From positions 558,001 to 622,000 of the forward strand of contig NZ_BFCB01000002.1 of NCBI RefSeq assembly GCF_003569045.1: DNA of 64,000 bases, read 5' to 3'. Under the pieces are notes generated by a model, which was not told the origin of the DNA, made no database searches, and saw nothing but the letters and a program-made list of their open reading frames with translations. This DNA is from Aggregatilinea lenta (lineage in GTDB: Bacteria > Chloroflexota > Anaerolineae > Aggregatilineales > Aggregatilineaceae). The translations under genes and the position numbers were made by a program. Shown here piece by piece: positions 42,330-53,443 of this stretch (positions are counted from its first letter, which is position 1; each line of letters opens with the position of its first letter).

Positions 42330-43546
42330 GCCTCAGTTCCCTTCTGATGAAATACCCATGCCAAAAAGCGATCCACGTCATACTGGATCATCGGCCCGGT
42401 CAGGCCCACCAGCAGGCTGTCCACACCGTGCCGCCCCCACGGGATGCGCAGCAATACTGTTTTTACCCCCGCCGCACGCAAATGGTTCGCCAGCAGTTCG
42501 GAATGCGCAGGCGGGACCAGCCGGTCGCGCTGGCCGTGGATCAGCAGCGTCGGCGGCAGGCCGGACCGCACGTGGCTGACCGGCGACGCGCTCGCGTACA
42601 GGTCGGGGATCTCGTCTGGCAGCCCGCCCAGCAGTGCCGCAATCGCCCCGCCCGGTTCGGCGGACCACAATCGCAGGTCGCTGGGCGCGTAGCTGGCGAC
42701 CACCGCCTGAACCTCGTCTTCCGGGGCACCCTCGCCGCTGAAGCAGCCCGCCGCATATGCCGGATCGCCCGCCGTATACGCGGCCATCAGCGCCAGATGC
42801 GCCCCCGCCGACCGCCCCACCAGCGCGATCCGCCCCGGATCTACGCCGTAGCGTGCAGCATTGGCGCGCACCCACCGGATTGCGCATTTCACGTCGTTCA
42901 GCGGCGCGGGCCAGCGGCCCGACAACCGGTATTGCACGTCGAACACCACGTAGCCCTGCGCGGCCAGCCAGCGATCGTGCCAGCCGAACGCGTAGGTGCT
43001 CTTATCGCCCTGGAACCACGCGCCGCCGTGCACCACGACCACCGCCGGGCGCGGCCCGTCCGCCTGCTCCGGCTCGTAGACGTCCAGGCGCAGCGGGTAA
43101 CCATCCGGCGCGGCGAACAGCACATCGCGCGTGACGCGCACGCGGATGCGCAGCAGGTAGCGCAGCGGCCCCCACGTGTCGGTGCGGTGCGCCTGCGCGA
43201 AGCGGCGGTGCATCTCCGGCGGGATGTCGCGCTGCCAGCCGATCCCAAGATCCTGGCGCATCGCGTCGGACATGGCGCGGTTCACCTGCTTGCGCCGCAC
43301 CAGTGGACGCACGCCCAGCGCCAGCCCGACCAGCGCCAGCGCCACGGCCCGCCACGACCGCGCGCGCAGCCCCTGCCACAGGCCAATGCCGCCCGCTGCC
43401 ATCGTCAGGCCGGGGTCCTCGGTCGCGACGAGCTGCGCCATCGCCACGCCGCGCCGGGGAAAAACCGGAAACGACGGCAGGATGCTCAACAGTCCGCTGC
43501 CGCACGAGAGACTCGCCCACACCAGCGCCGAAATCGATCGTCTCAC
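42326..43546 (-). CDS. Membrane-associated alpha/beta-hydrolase (carboxylesterase-like)
   Basis: 406 aa. N-terminal hydrophobic segments (about 5-25 and 64-82) precede the hydrolase domain (from 135). HGGAW (173-177) forms the oxyanion hole, the nucleophile is S246 in GRSAG, with D341 in HGQRDRLVPP and H373 in GRHGVDS, a complete triad of the BD-FAE/HSL-like group. Probably hydrolyses an ester at the membrane. First gene of a likely operon with two lipoproteins. Confidence 0.85.
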   Translation of the reverse strand: MRRSISALVWASLSCGSGLLSILPSFPVFPRRGVAMAQLVATEDPGLTMAAGGIGLWQGLRARSWRAVALALVGLALGVRPLVRRKQVNRAMSDAMRQDLGIGWQRDIPPEMHRRFAQAHRTDTWGPLRYLLRIRVRVTRDVLFAAPDGYPLRLDVYEPEQADGPRPAVVVVHGGAWFQGDKSTYAFGWHDRWLAAQGYVVFDVQYRLSGRWPAPLNDVKCAIRWVRANAARYGVDPGRIALVGRSAGAHLALMAAYTAGDPAYAAGCFSGEGAPEDEVQAVVASYAPSDLRLWSAEPGGAIAALLGGLPDEIPDLYASASPVSHVRSGLPPTLLIHGQRDRLVPPAHSELLANHLRAAGVKTVLLRIPWGRHGVDSLLVGLTGPMIQYDVDRFLAWVFHQKGTEA

Positions 43547-43775
43547 GTCCCATCTCCTCAGCGCACACTGTCACATCCAGCCTATTATACCGTGCTCGCC
43601 GCCGCACAGCGCCCCGTCCGCGCGCCAACCCCGACTTCTGGCCTATGCATAAATCCGCCGTATGGACGATTACAGGCCGCCAGATTTCGCGTAGGCTAAT
43701 AGACGCACAATGTGACTCGCGTTGCATCCCCACCCCACCCAACCGAAACGTAACCCTTACAGGAGGAACCCTATC

Positions 43776-44564
43776 ATGACGCTGAAGCATCAAAAAATGG
43801 CTTTCGTCGCCGGATCGATCAGCCTCGTCACCGTGTTGGCGATGATCATGCTGGCGGTGACGGTCGTGCCGTCGCTGGCGCAGCAGCCGCTCACCGTCAC
43901 GCCGACCTACGTCGGCACCGCGACCAACCCTGACTCGGTCGTCGTCCTGAACTTCTTACAATCGCTGGACTACAACGCGTTCAACGCCAACGCGGAGCTG
44001 ACCAGCCCGCTGCAAGCGGATACGGCCTTTGGCCGGGACGCGGTTGCCGCACAGCTCAACAGCCTGTTCAACGGGATCTTCACCAATAGCCAGATCGAGG
44101 TGACGCACGCCTACTTCATGGAGGGCACGGTCGTGGTGGAGTTCATGCTGCACGCGACCAACACGGGGCCGTTCCTGACTTACACGGCGACCAACGCACA
44201 GGTGTCGCTGCCGATGATCGGCGTCTTCGAGCTTGAGACCGGGCTGATCCAGCGCCTGCGCCTCTACTTCGACTACCAGACGCTGGTGCACCTGCTCGGC
44301 CTGGATGTCACGCCGACTTACGTGCCGCCCGCCGCCACCGCGACCAGCACCTTCACGTCCACGCCGTTCTCCACGCCGGGCCTGGATCAGCCGCTGACGG
44401 CGGAACCTACCGAAGCGGCGACCGAGGTGATGGGGACAGAAGAGCCAATAGGCACTGAGGAACCGGTCATGACGGTCGAGCCGACCCTGCCAACCGAGGA
44501 AGCGCCTGGCCCCATCGTGACCGAGGAACCCGCGCCTGTGGGCACGGCAGAGGTGACGAGCTAA
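43776..44564 (+). CDS. Secreted NTF2/SnoaL-like protein with Thr/Pro/Glu tail
   Basis: 262 aa from ATG at 43776, with AGGAGG ten bases upstream. Signal helix (9-33, ending SLAQ). Residues 45-180 have an NTF2-like pattern (VVLNFLQSLDYNAFNANAEL, then strands ending TGLIQRLRLYFDYQTLVHLLG). The last 80 residues are a low-complexity TEEP/VEPT repeat tail, probably wall-spanning or extracellular. Unknown role. Confidence 0.75.
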   Translation: MTLKHQKMAFVAGSISLVTVLAMIMLAVTVVPSLAQQPLTVTPTYVGTATNPDSVVVLNFLQSLDYNAFNANAELTSPLQADTAFGRDAVAAQLNSLFNGIFTNSQIEVTHAYFMEGTVVVEFMLHATNTGPFLTYTATNAQVSLPMIGVFELETGLIQRLRLYFDYQTLVHLLGLDVTPTYVPPAATATSTFTSTPFSTPGLDQPLTAEPTEAATEVMGTEEPIGTEEPVMTVEPTLPTEEAPGPIVTEEPAPVGTAEVTS

Positions 44565-44632
44565 ACTATAGGAGGCTGGACCCGTTCAGGCCGCCAGACA
44601 GCCTGATGCATACACACAGAGGGGCTTGAATC

Positions 44633-45004
44633 ATGGTGGAACGTCGGCTTCTGCTCGCGGCCATCTGGATCGCGCTGATGTTGGTGTATCTGCTGGGCGA
44701 TGTGCTGCGCATCTTTAGCGGTGACTATCTGAAGGGCGATACGGACGCCAGCAAATTCACACAGCCAATGTGGTTGGGCGTTTCCGTCTTGATGGTGATC
44801 CCGATCGTCATGATTCTGCTCACGTTGCTGCTCGGCCAGCCGGTCAACCGCTGGGTCAACATCATTGTTGCAGCGTTTTTCTTCCTGTTCAACCTCGTCG
44901 GGCTGCCCACTTATACCGGCCTGTACGACAAGTTCCTGATCGTCGTTGGGCTGGTGTTCAACGGCATGACCGTCTGGTACGCCTGGCACTGGACAGCAGG
45001 CTAA
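44633..45004 (+). CDS. Small four-helix membrane protein, DUF6326-like
   Basis: 123 aa, four hydrophobic helices (about 6-28, 45-68, 75-92, 98-118). The pattern LLAAIWIALMLVYLLGDVLRIF, IPIVMILLTLLL, NRWVNIIVA and the ending WYAWHWTAG resembles the DUF6326 family. Its start has GAGGGG upstream. It lies 68 bases after the previous gene, possibly in one transcript with it. Function unknown. Confidence 0.75.
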   Translation: MVERRLLLAAIWIALMLVYLLGDVLRIFSGDYLKGDTDASKFTQPMWLGVSVLMVIPIVMILLTLLLGQPVNRWVNIIVAAFFFLFNLVGLPTYTGLYDKFLIVVGLVFNGMTVWYAWHWTAG

Positions 45005-45041
45005 CCGGAGCAGACAACTGCGCAACCAGGGACGATCCCAT

Positions 45042-45069
45042 AAGGGCGGGCTAACAACTCGCCCTTTTT
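45042..45069 (+). terminator. Terminator after the DUF6326-like gene
   Basis: AAGGGCG (45042-45048) pairs with CGCCCTT (45060-45066), running into TTTTT. Confidence 0.75.
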
Positions 45070-45207
45070 GCTTTGCCCAAGGGGTGAAGCCTCACCAACC
45101 GCCCCATCAGCAGCGGTCCCAGTTCCAACCGCCAGACAGGTACACGAAGAAGCCTGTTTCGTGCTGCGAATAGATAGATATGCGAGGGGTTCTTTAGGGG
45201 AGGCATC

Positions 45208-45230
45208 AAAAACGGGGCTGCGCGCCCCGT
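45208..45230 (-). terminator. Terminator after the Clp ATPase gene
   Basis: ACGGGGC (45212-45218) pairs with GCCCCGT (45224-45230), followed by TTTTT on the minus strand, 14 bases after the stop. Confidence 0.8.
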
Positions 45231-45243
45231 CTTCTGTGTGTGT

Positions 45244-47481
<2,238 letters not shown>

Positions 47482-47607
47482 CCTGGCAACACCGGTTGTC
47501 AGCCTACAACAGTACCCAACATCGGGCCAGAGAACAACCCGTGCGGATGTTAAAAGCGCTTAATTTTTCCGGTCGATAATCGGATGGGCAACCGGTCGAG
47601 AGGCGGG

Positions 47608-48780
47608 CTAGAGGCGGCGCGGGAGTGCCAGTCCATGCCGGGCTGCCGCGCCGAGCAGAACCAGCGCCATTCCGGCCAGCAGCAGTGGCCCCATGCGCCA
47701 CGGCTGGTCTAGGGCGGGCGACCACACGGGGACATAGGAGCTGCTGCGCCCATCCGTGAGCAGCTCCAGGTCGCGCCCGTCCGCACGGACGCGGTAGACG
47801 CCGGGCTGAAAGGTCACCGACGCGGTTCCGTACATCGGGAAGGCCAGCCACTCGGCATCCGGCGACCAGCTCACGGGCGATTGCAGCGTGCCAGTTGCCA
47901 CCTGCTGCAGCTCGCTGCCATCGGCACGCATGCGCCAGAGCGTGCGGATGCTCTGCTCGTCAAACGTGATGAACACCATCCACTCGCCGTCCGGCGACCA
48001 CACGATCGGCCCGCTCACGAACAGCGCCGTCGTAGTGACCGGCACGGGCGCGCCACCCTCGACCGGGATGCGGTACAGGTAGCGTCGCCCGTCCTCGCCT
48101 GCCGTCCCGTAAAGGATGCTCGTGCCATCGGGCGACCAACCGGCGCAGCACCCCTCGACCACCTGCACCGGATCCCCGCCGCCAACCGGCACGCGGTAAA
48201 TGATGCGCGGGGAGGTGTCCGGTGCGCTCGCCGCATCGAACACCAGCCACTCCCCGTCCGGCGAATATGCCAGACTGTCGTAGGTCACCAGCTCCGGCAC
48301 GCTCGCCGCCGCGCCGATAAGCTGCTGGACCGCGCCGCCGCCCACCGGCACGCGGTACAGGTAAGCTGGCTCCCCCGCAGCGGGCGCGCTGCGCGCCGCA
48401 TAGGCGAGCCACTGCCCGTCCGGGGACCACGCTACCGCCTGAATGGCCGGGACCGAGTCCACCAGCAAGCGCTGGCTGCGACCCGCCAGATCCATCACCG
48501 TCAGCGCGTCGCGATCCAGGTGGCTGACAATGGCCAGCATCGTGCCGTCCGGTGACCACGTCAGCAGCGGCACTGAGCCAACGACCACGGCCAGCCGCTC
48601 AACCTGGGTCCCGTCTGAATTCATGCGGTTGATGTCATAGGTGTTGCTGCGCGGGCGCGAGGAAACGTACGCGATCCAGCTGGCGTCGGGGTACTGCGCT
48701 TTCCCCACGAGCAGCACGCAGGTGATCGCCACCACGGCAAGCCCACCCAGGCCCGCACTAATGCGCAGCAAGAACCCCAC
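47608..48780 (-). CDS. Membrane-anchored TolB-like beta-propeller (PD40 repeats)
   Basis: 390 aa. N-terminal transmembrane helix (8-27) and a C-terminal one (about 365-385). Between them are at least six WSPDGxxLA-type repeats (for example TWSPDGTMLAIVS, AWSPDGQWLAYAA, YSPDGEWLVFD, GWSPDGTSILY, VWSPDGEWMVF, SWSPDAEWLAF), the PD40 motif of TolB propellers. Probably an extracytoplasmic sensor or scaffold for protein contacts. No peptidase domain is attached. Confidence 0.85.
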   Translation of the reverse strand: MGFLLRISAGLGGLAVVAITCVLLVGKAQYPDASWIAYVSSRPRSNTYDINRMNSDGTQVERLAVVVGSVPLLTWSPDGTMLAIVSHLDRDALTVMDLAGRSQRLLVDSVPAIQAVAWSPDGQWLAYAARSAPAAGEPAYLYRVPVGGGAVQQLIGAAASVPELVTYDSLAYSPDGEWLVFDAASAPDTSPRIIYRVPVGGGDPVQVVEGCCAGWSPDGTSILYGTAGEDGRRYLYRIPVEGGAPVPVTTTALFVSGPIVWSPDGEWMVFITFDEQSIRTLWRMRADGSELQQVATGTLQSPVSWSPDAEWLAFPMYGTASVTFQPGVYRVRADGRDLELLTDGRSSSYVPVWSPALDQPWRMGPLLLAGMALVLLGAAARHGLALPRRL

Positions 48781-48844
48781 AGCAGACCTCAGCTAAAATC
48801 ATGGAACTACTACTCAGATGCTAACGAACCGCCCGGCAAACAAC

Positions 48845-48872
48845 AAAAAGTCTCATGGGTGGCCATGAGACT
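48845..48872 (-). terminator. Terminator after the OmpR-type regulator gene
   Basis: A 10-bp perfect stem (48849-48858 with 48863-48872) is followed by TTTTT on the minus strand, 50 bases past the stop. Confidence 0.8.
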
Positions 48873-48921
48873 CAGAGTGTCGCGTTTGCAGGCGGATGGA
48901 TCACGGCCCCGCCGCGCCTCG

Positions 48922-49758
48922 CTAGGAGGGTTCGGAGAGCCGGTAGCCGATGCCGCGCACGTTGACGATGATGTTCGGGTTCTGGCCCGACGATTTCAAT
49001 TTGCGGCGCAGGTTGCTCACGTGCGGGCGAATGACCTCGCGCGCTTCGTGCTCTTCCAGCGTATAGCCGCGCACTTCGCGGACCAGCTCCGAGCACGGCA
49101 CGACGCGGCCCCGGTGCGCTGCAAGATACAGCAGCAGGTCGAACTCCGTCGGCGTCAGGTCAATCGGCTGGTCGCCCACGGAAATCTGGTAGCGACCGGG
49201 GAAGATCGTCAGCGGGCCAATCGTCATGGTGGTGACCGGCGTCACGACCGGCGTGCTGGACGGCGATGTCTCGCTGGCGTGCTGCGCCGTGCCCGCCGCT
49301 TCGTTGGCGGCTTCGCCGGCCAGCGCTTCGACGTTTTCCTGAATGGTCCGCAGCAGCACGCGGCGACTCTTGAGGTTGCGCGCACGTTCGAGACCCTGCG
49401 CCACACTGTCGCGGATGCTCTGGCTGCTGCTTGGCTTGGTCAGATAGTCGTGTGCGCCCAGCCGGAGGCTTTCGATGGCCGATTCCAGATTGGCATAGCC
49501 CGTCAGCAGAATAACCACTGCGTCCGGTGCGCGTTCTTTGATCTTGGCGAGCAGTTCCACCCCGCTCAGACCAGGCATACGGATATCGGTCAGCACAACG
49601 TCGTAATCCTGCTGCTGCATCATGTCCAGCGCTTCTTCGCCGGAGGATGCAGTCTGAACCTGATAACCCACCCGCTGAAGGGTCTTGCTGATCGAGTAGC
49701 GAATTGCGCCCTCGTCATCGACGACGAGAATGTATGCGTCTTCTCCGTTGCTTGCCAT
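48922..49758 (-). CDS. Response regulator with receiver and OmpR-type DNA-binding domains
   Basis: 278 aa. Receiver domain (8-125) with D14/D15, phosphoacceptor D58 (LTDIRMPG), T86 and K108. Its sequence (MPGLSGVELLAKIKERAPDAVVILLTGYANLESAIESLRLGAHDYLTKP) is NtrC-like. An Ala/Thr/Pro linker (about 145-175) leads to a winged-helix domain (178-275, LTPTEFDLLLYLAAHRGRVV..HVSNLRRKL..GIGYRL) of the OmpR/PhoB type. An NtrC-type receiver on an OmpR output is an unusual mix. No kinase is adjacent. Confidence 0.92.
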   Translation of the reverse strand: MASNGEDAYILVVDDEGAIRYSISKTLQRVGYQVQTASSGEEALDMMQQQDYDVVLTDIRMPGLSGVELLAKIKERAPDAVVILLTGYANLESAIESLRLGAHDYLTKPSSSQSIRDSVAQGLERARNLKSRRVLLRTIQENVEALAGEAANEAAGTAQHASETSPSSTPVVTPVTTMTIGPLTIFPGRYQISVGDQPIDLTPTEFDLLLYLAAHRGRVVPCSELVREVRGYTLEEHEAREVIRPHVSNLRRKLKSSGQNPNIIVNVRGIGYRLSEPS

Positions 49759-49885
49759 TCGGACTGCCTCTTGAAGAAATTTGATCTATAGTTTGGCGAT
49801 TCACGCTGTCTTAACTATATCTGAAGGTTCTAAAAAACGCAAGGTTTTATTAATCCTCATGGTAGTGCAAGCATAAACATCGCCT

Positions 49886-51436
49886 TTATGCACGGTAATT
49901 CAGGCGACGCCAGCGGAAGATGATCGCCTGTTTTCCCGTGCAGCGCGCCGGCCCAAACGCGTACGGATCGGCGACCCGCCCGCGCACGCCGTCCGCCGTG
50001 GGCGCGACAAACCACGCGACCGCGCCGTCGACCGTCACCAGGGGCACGCGATCGCGCACGCGCGCCGGTACTTTCATGTTAATCAACGTATCCGCAAGTT
50101 TCTGCGACTGCCCACCCATCCCATGCGGCGCGAAACGATCCCCGGCCCGGCGCACGCGCAGCTCCAGCGCGGCCTGTGGCAGCACGCAGAGCGCCGCCGC
50201 CAGCGGATCGACCAGCAGCGCGGCGAGGTCCGTGCCGGGCGGCAGCGGTTGCGCCTCGAAGCGCCACGCGCCACAGGCCGTACCGACCACCTCACCCGCC
50301 GCAAACGCGAGCAGGGCCTGCTGCGGGTCCAGCAGCGGCGCGTCGATCGCCGGGTCCGCGTCTGCCAGCCCAATCACCAGCGCGGCGTAGTCCACGCGCA
50401 GCGCGAGGCCGCCGGGCAGCGTCGCACTGGCTCCCACCGCACCCCTATCCGCCACCTGGATCGCGTCCTCGACGTGCACGAAGGCCAGATCCACCTCATC
50501 GGACCGCAGCGACTGCACCGCCGCGCGCAGCACGAGGCGCTTTTCGGCCTGCGAGAAATCTGCCCAGACAGCGCGCTCCAGGCTCAGTGTGCCAGGGTTC
50601 GACGGCAGCCGCGCCGCTTCGAGCGCCGCCCGCCCTGCCGCGTCGACCAGATCGGCATCGGCGCGCAGCAAATCCGCCGTGCGTGCCAGCCCGGCCCGGA
50701 TCTCCGGGTTCAGCGCGGCCAGCAGCGGCAGGACCTCGTGCCGGATGCGGTTGCGCAAATAGGCGGGATCGGCGTTGGTGGCGTCCTGGCGTGGCGTCAG
50801 GCCGCGCGCCGTGAGGTGGGCGTCGATGGCCGCGCGGGGCGTGTCAATCAGGGGACGGATCAGCACCGGCCAGCGATCGGGCGCGGCAGGGGATCGATCC
50901 AGCGACGGGTCGAACGTGATGCCGGCATCGTCGAGCACGTACGCGGCGGTCAGCGGCGCAACCGGCAGCATCCCACGCAAGCCGCGCAGACCGCTGCCCC
51001 GGATCAGGTGCAGCAGCACCGTCTCGGCCTGGTCGTCCTGCGTATGCCCGACCGCGATCGCGTCCGCGCCCACGTGCCGCGCCAGCCGCAGCAGGAAGGC
51101 GTAACGCACGCCGCGCGCCGCCGCCTCGATCCCCAGGCCGGTCTGCGCCGCGACGGCGAGCACGTCCGCGCGACCGACCGTCACCGGCAGATCGTGCGCC
51201 TGTGCGGTCGCCCGCACGAAGTCCGCGTCCGCCGCGCCCACCGCGCCCCGGAGGCCGTGATCGAGCGTGGCGACGTGCAGCGTCCAGCCGCCCTCGTCCG
51301 CGAGGCTGTGCAGTAACTCGAGCAGCGCCAGCGAATCCGCCCCGCCCGACACGGCGACGATCACCCGCGCGCCAGGCGCAATCATCGCGTGGTGAGCGAG
51401 CGTCCGCCGGACCTGCCGCACAACGTCGAACGACAC
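49886..51436 (-). CDS. tilS: tRNA(Ile)-lysidine synthetase
   Basis: 516 aa from a GTG start at 51436 with GGAGG nine bases upstream. The ATP-pyrophosphatase P-loop SGGADS is at 30-35, followed by LDHGLRG and GHTQDDQAETVLLHLIRGSGLRGLRGM, which are TilS-specific. The C-terminal domain (RRAGDRFAPHGMGGQSQKLADTLINMKVPARVRDRVPLV) is present. It modifies C34 of tRNA-Ile2 to lysidine, an essential step. 19 bases after the UPF0316 gene. Confidence 0.95.
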   Translation of the reverse strand: MSFDVVRQVRRTLAHHAMIAPGARVIVAVSGGADSLALLELLHSLADEGGWTLHVATLDHGLRGAVGAADADFVRATAQAHDLPVTVGRADVLAVAAQTGLGIEAAARGVRYAFLLRLARHVGADAIAVGHTQDDQAETVLLHLIRGSGLRGLRGMLPVAPLTAAYVLDDAGITFDPSLDRSPAAPDRWPVLIRPLIDTPRAAIDAHLTARGLTPRQDATNADPAYLRNRIRHEVLPLLAALNPEIRAGLARTADLLRADADLVDAAGRAALEAARLPSNPGTLSLERAVWADFSQAEKRLVLRAAVQSLRSDEVDLAFVHVEDAIQVADRGAVGASATLPGGLALRVDYAALVIGLADADPAIDAPLLDPQQALLAFAAGEVVGTACGAWRFEAQPLPPGTDLAALLVDPLAAALCVLPQAALELRVRRAGDRFAPHGMGGQSQKLADTLINMKVPARVRDRVPLVTVDGAVAWFVAPTADGVRGRVADPYAFGPARCTGKQAIIFRWRRLNYRA

Positions 51437-51455
51437 GAAGCGACCTCCGGCGCGG

Positions 51456-51989
51456 TCAGCGCTGCTCCGGGCGGGCCATCCGGAAGTACCCGCGCGAGAT
51501 GGAGCGCAGCTCGTCCAACATCACAAAGGCGTGCTCGTCCACCTCGTGCGCGATGCCGATCACTTTGTTCACTTCGCGGTGGCCGACGACGACCGTCACC
51601 GTCTCGACCTCGCCGCGCGCACCGCGTCCCATCGTCTCCGTCGCACCATAACCCGCGTCGCGGATCGCCGCCGCGATCTGCGGGCCGTACAACGGAGAGA
51701 TGATGAGCACCGATACGAAGCGATGCACTAAGCGCTGTTCCAGCAGCATACCCAGGTAACCGCCGATGGCGTAGCCGAAGCAGTACGCGCTTAGGTTCCA
51801 CAGATTGTCCAGGTTGCTGACCACGCTGCCCAGCGCCAGCGCAAACACCAGCGACTCCAGCGCGCCCAACAACAGTGCGGCGAGCTTCTGGTTGCGCACG
51901 ATGTTCACCAGCCGCACCGTGGTAATCATATTGCCGACGACGCGCAGCGTGAAGATGCCCGTCGCGGCCAACAGTACGTCAACGTCCAT
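51456..51989 (-). CDS. UPF0316/DUF5698-DUF2179 membrane protein
   Basis: 177 aa from ATG at 51989 (AAGGGAG upstream); the 24-residue extension upstream is rejected. Three transmembrane helices (about 5-25, 35-58, 62-82) with FTLRVVGNMITTVRLV, then a cytoplasmic DUF2179 domain (100-170, RGARGEVETVTVVVGHREVNKVIGIAHEVDEHAFVMLDELRSISRGYF). UPF0316 proteins are conserved membrane proteins of unknown function. Confidence 0.88.
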   Translation of the reverse strand: MDVDVLLAATGIFTLRVVGNMITTVRLVNIVRNQKLAALLLGALESLVFALALGSVVSNLDNLWNLSAYCFGYAIGGYLGMLLEQRLVHRFVSVLIISPLYGPQIAAAIRDAGYGATETMGRGARGEVETVTVVVGHREVNKVIGIAHEVDEHAFVMLDELRSISRGYFRMARPEQR

Positions 51990-52109
51990 CGTGTAAGGCT
52001 CCCTTCGATGAGCGATAGGCGCGCGGATTGCACCACAGATTATGGCAGATCGCCGCGCCACAGACGGCGGGCGAAGGGGTGACGCAGGGGAACAGCCGGG
52101 TGCCGTAGG

Positions 52110-53030
52110 CTAGAGCGGCTCGGATACCAGATTGCGCACCGCCTGCTGGGTGACGATCCACGGCGCGAACGCATCACGCAGTACCGCCGCCGCCGCCGGC
52201 TCCAGCGGCAGCCGGACCTCTTCGCCATTCGTGCGCTCGCCGAGCCACAACCGCAGCCACGTCGGGTCCGCCCCGGTGAACAGCGCCGATTGCAGGTGCG
52301 TCAGCGGATAGTGGCGCTGCACCATCATGTAGTCGCGGTGCGACTGCGGGTGATCCTCTTCGATCACGATCACCGCGTGGTCGGTGAGCGCCAGCGCGCG
52401 GTTGGGCGACAGATAGCGGCGCAGGCGCGTCTCGGATTGGCGCACGGCGGGCTGGTAAACGACGTCGAGCAGCGGCTCGCCCGGAAGCAGGCTGAGCCGA
52501 AGATAATTGCGGAACTTCAGCGGCAGATCGGCCATCGCGGCGGGCGGCACGACCGGGTCGCGCTGGCGCAAGCCAACGCGCAGCGTCGCGCGCAGGTGTT
52601 CCAGGCCGGACTTCACTAGCCGCTCGCCGACGAAGTTGAACTCGATGCGCGTGTGCTCGACGCCGGTTGGCGTCAGCCACACGAATTCGAGGTAGGCGTA
52701 CAGCAGCACCGACACGAGTTGCAGGTCGAGGATGGCCTCGTAGGGGATCACCGTCGTCTGGATCGGGCTGTCCGGCGCAGCCTCAACCAGCGTGACCTGG
52801 CAAGCGCCAAACGCGAGCCAACGCGGTGGCGTATGCCGCCAGCCAAATGGCAGGTAGCGCCGCCAGTTGCGGCGCGACACGGCATAGGCCTGCGGCGGCA
52901 TGATCATCAGCAAATAGATCGCGGACGTGTCCTCCGCGCGCGCCAACGCATCCCACACCGGATCGGGAATCTCTTCACGCGTCACTTTGCGGGGAAACCG
53001 CTCAAACCCAGGACGTAGGGGTTCCGGCAT
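52110..53030 (-). CDS. Conserved protein of unknown function
   Basis: 306 aa from ATG at 53030, with GAGGAGGAG upstream. No signal peptide or membrane helix. The chain alternates short strands and loops, with two similar-looking halves (about 60-150 IYLLMIMPPQAY..; 205-270 ..LALTDHAVIVIEEDHPQSH..YPLTHLQSALF) that resemble PH-like barrels. No catalytic motif. I do not recognise the family. Confidence 0.65.
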   Translation of the reverse strand: MPEPLRPGFERFPRKVTREEIPDPVWDALARAEDTSAIYLLMIMPPQAYAVSRRNWRRYLPFGWRHTPPRWLAFGACQVTLVEAAPDSPIQTTVIPYEAILDLQLVSVLLYAYLEFVWLTPTGVEHTRIEFNFVGERLVKSGLEHLRATLRVGLRQRDPVVPPAAMADLPLKFRNYLRLSLLPGEPLLDVVYQPAVRQSETRLRRYLSPNRALALTDHAVIVIEEDHPQSHRDYMMVQRHYPLTHLQSALFTGADPTWLRLWLGERTNGEEVRLPLEPAAAAVLRDAFAPWIVTQQAVRNLVSEPL

Positions 53031-53093
53031 AGCAGCACTCCTCCTCAGGACCGTGCCCGCGAACAGGATCAAGCAAAACGTCGAGCCGCCGCG

Positions 53094-53330
53094 CTAGAAC
53101 TCGGTGTGCATCGGTTCGCCGCGATGCGCCTCGTCCAAACGCACGAAGCGCCACTGCGTCGGCGCACTTGTGTCGGGATGTGGTGGGATGGCGTCGCCTT
53201 GATCCAGCCGGATCACCCGGCTGCGGTCCGTACGCGGGTCTACGTTGGGGTCGTCGTTCAGCAGTTGGTACGTGCCTTTTTCGGGGGCAGGATCGCCGGA
53301 CGAATAGATGCTGCCAAGATATTCACTCAT
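53094..53330 (-). CDS. Small YjzC-like protein
   Basis: 78 aa. GDPAPEKGTYQLLN and the following VIRLDQGDAIPPHPDT..QWRFVRL resemble the YjzC-like family, small hydrophilic proteins (about 60 aa in Bacillus) of unknown function that begin with a PAPxxGxY motif. AAGGAG lies about 12 bases before the ATG. Sits 63 bases downstream of the unknown gene, same strand. Confidence 0.6.
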   Translation of the reverse strand: MSEYLGSIYSSGDPAPEKGTYQLLNDDPNVDPRTDRSRVIRLDQGDAIPPHPDTSAPTQWRFVRLDEAHRGEPMHTEF

Positions 53331-53443
53331 AGAAAGGCCGTCTCCTTCATCGCACGGTTGGGGTCAGCCGGAATGGCTGACACGCCGCTGATCCGTATTG
53401 TACACCCGACGGCTCCGCAGCGGCATGCGATGACGGCGTCGGG

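Noticed and set aside
52110-53030. Unknown protein as a kinase or transferase
   Set aside because: No nucleotide-binding or catalytic motif could be found.
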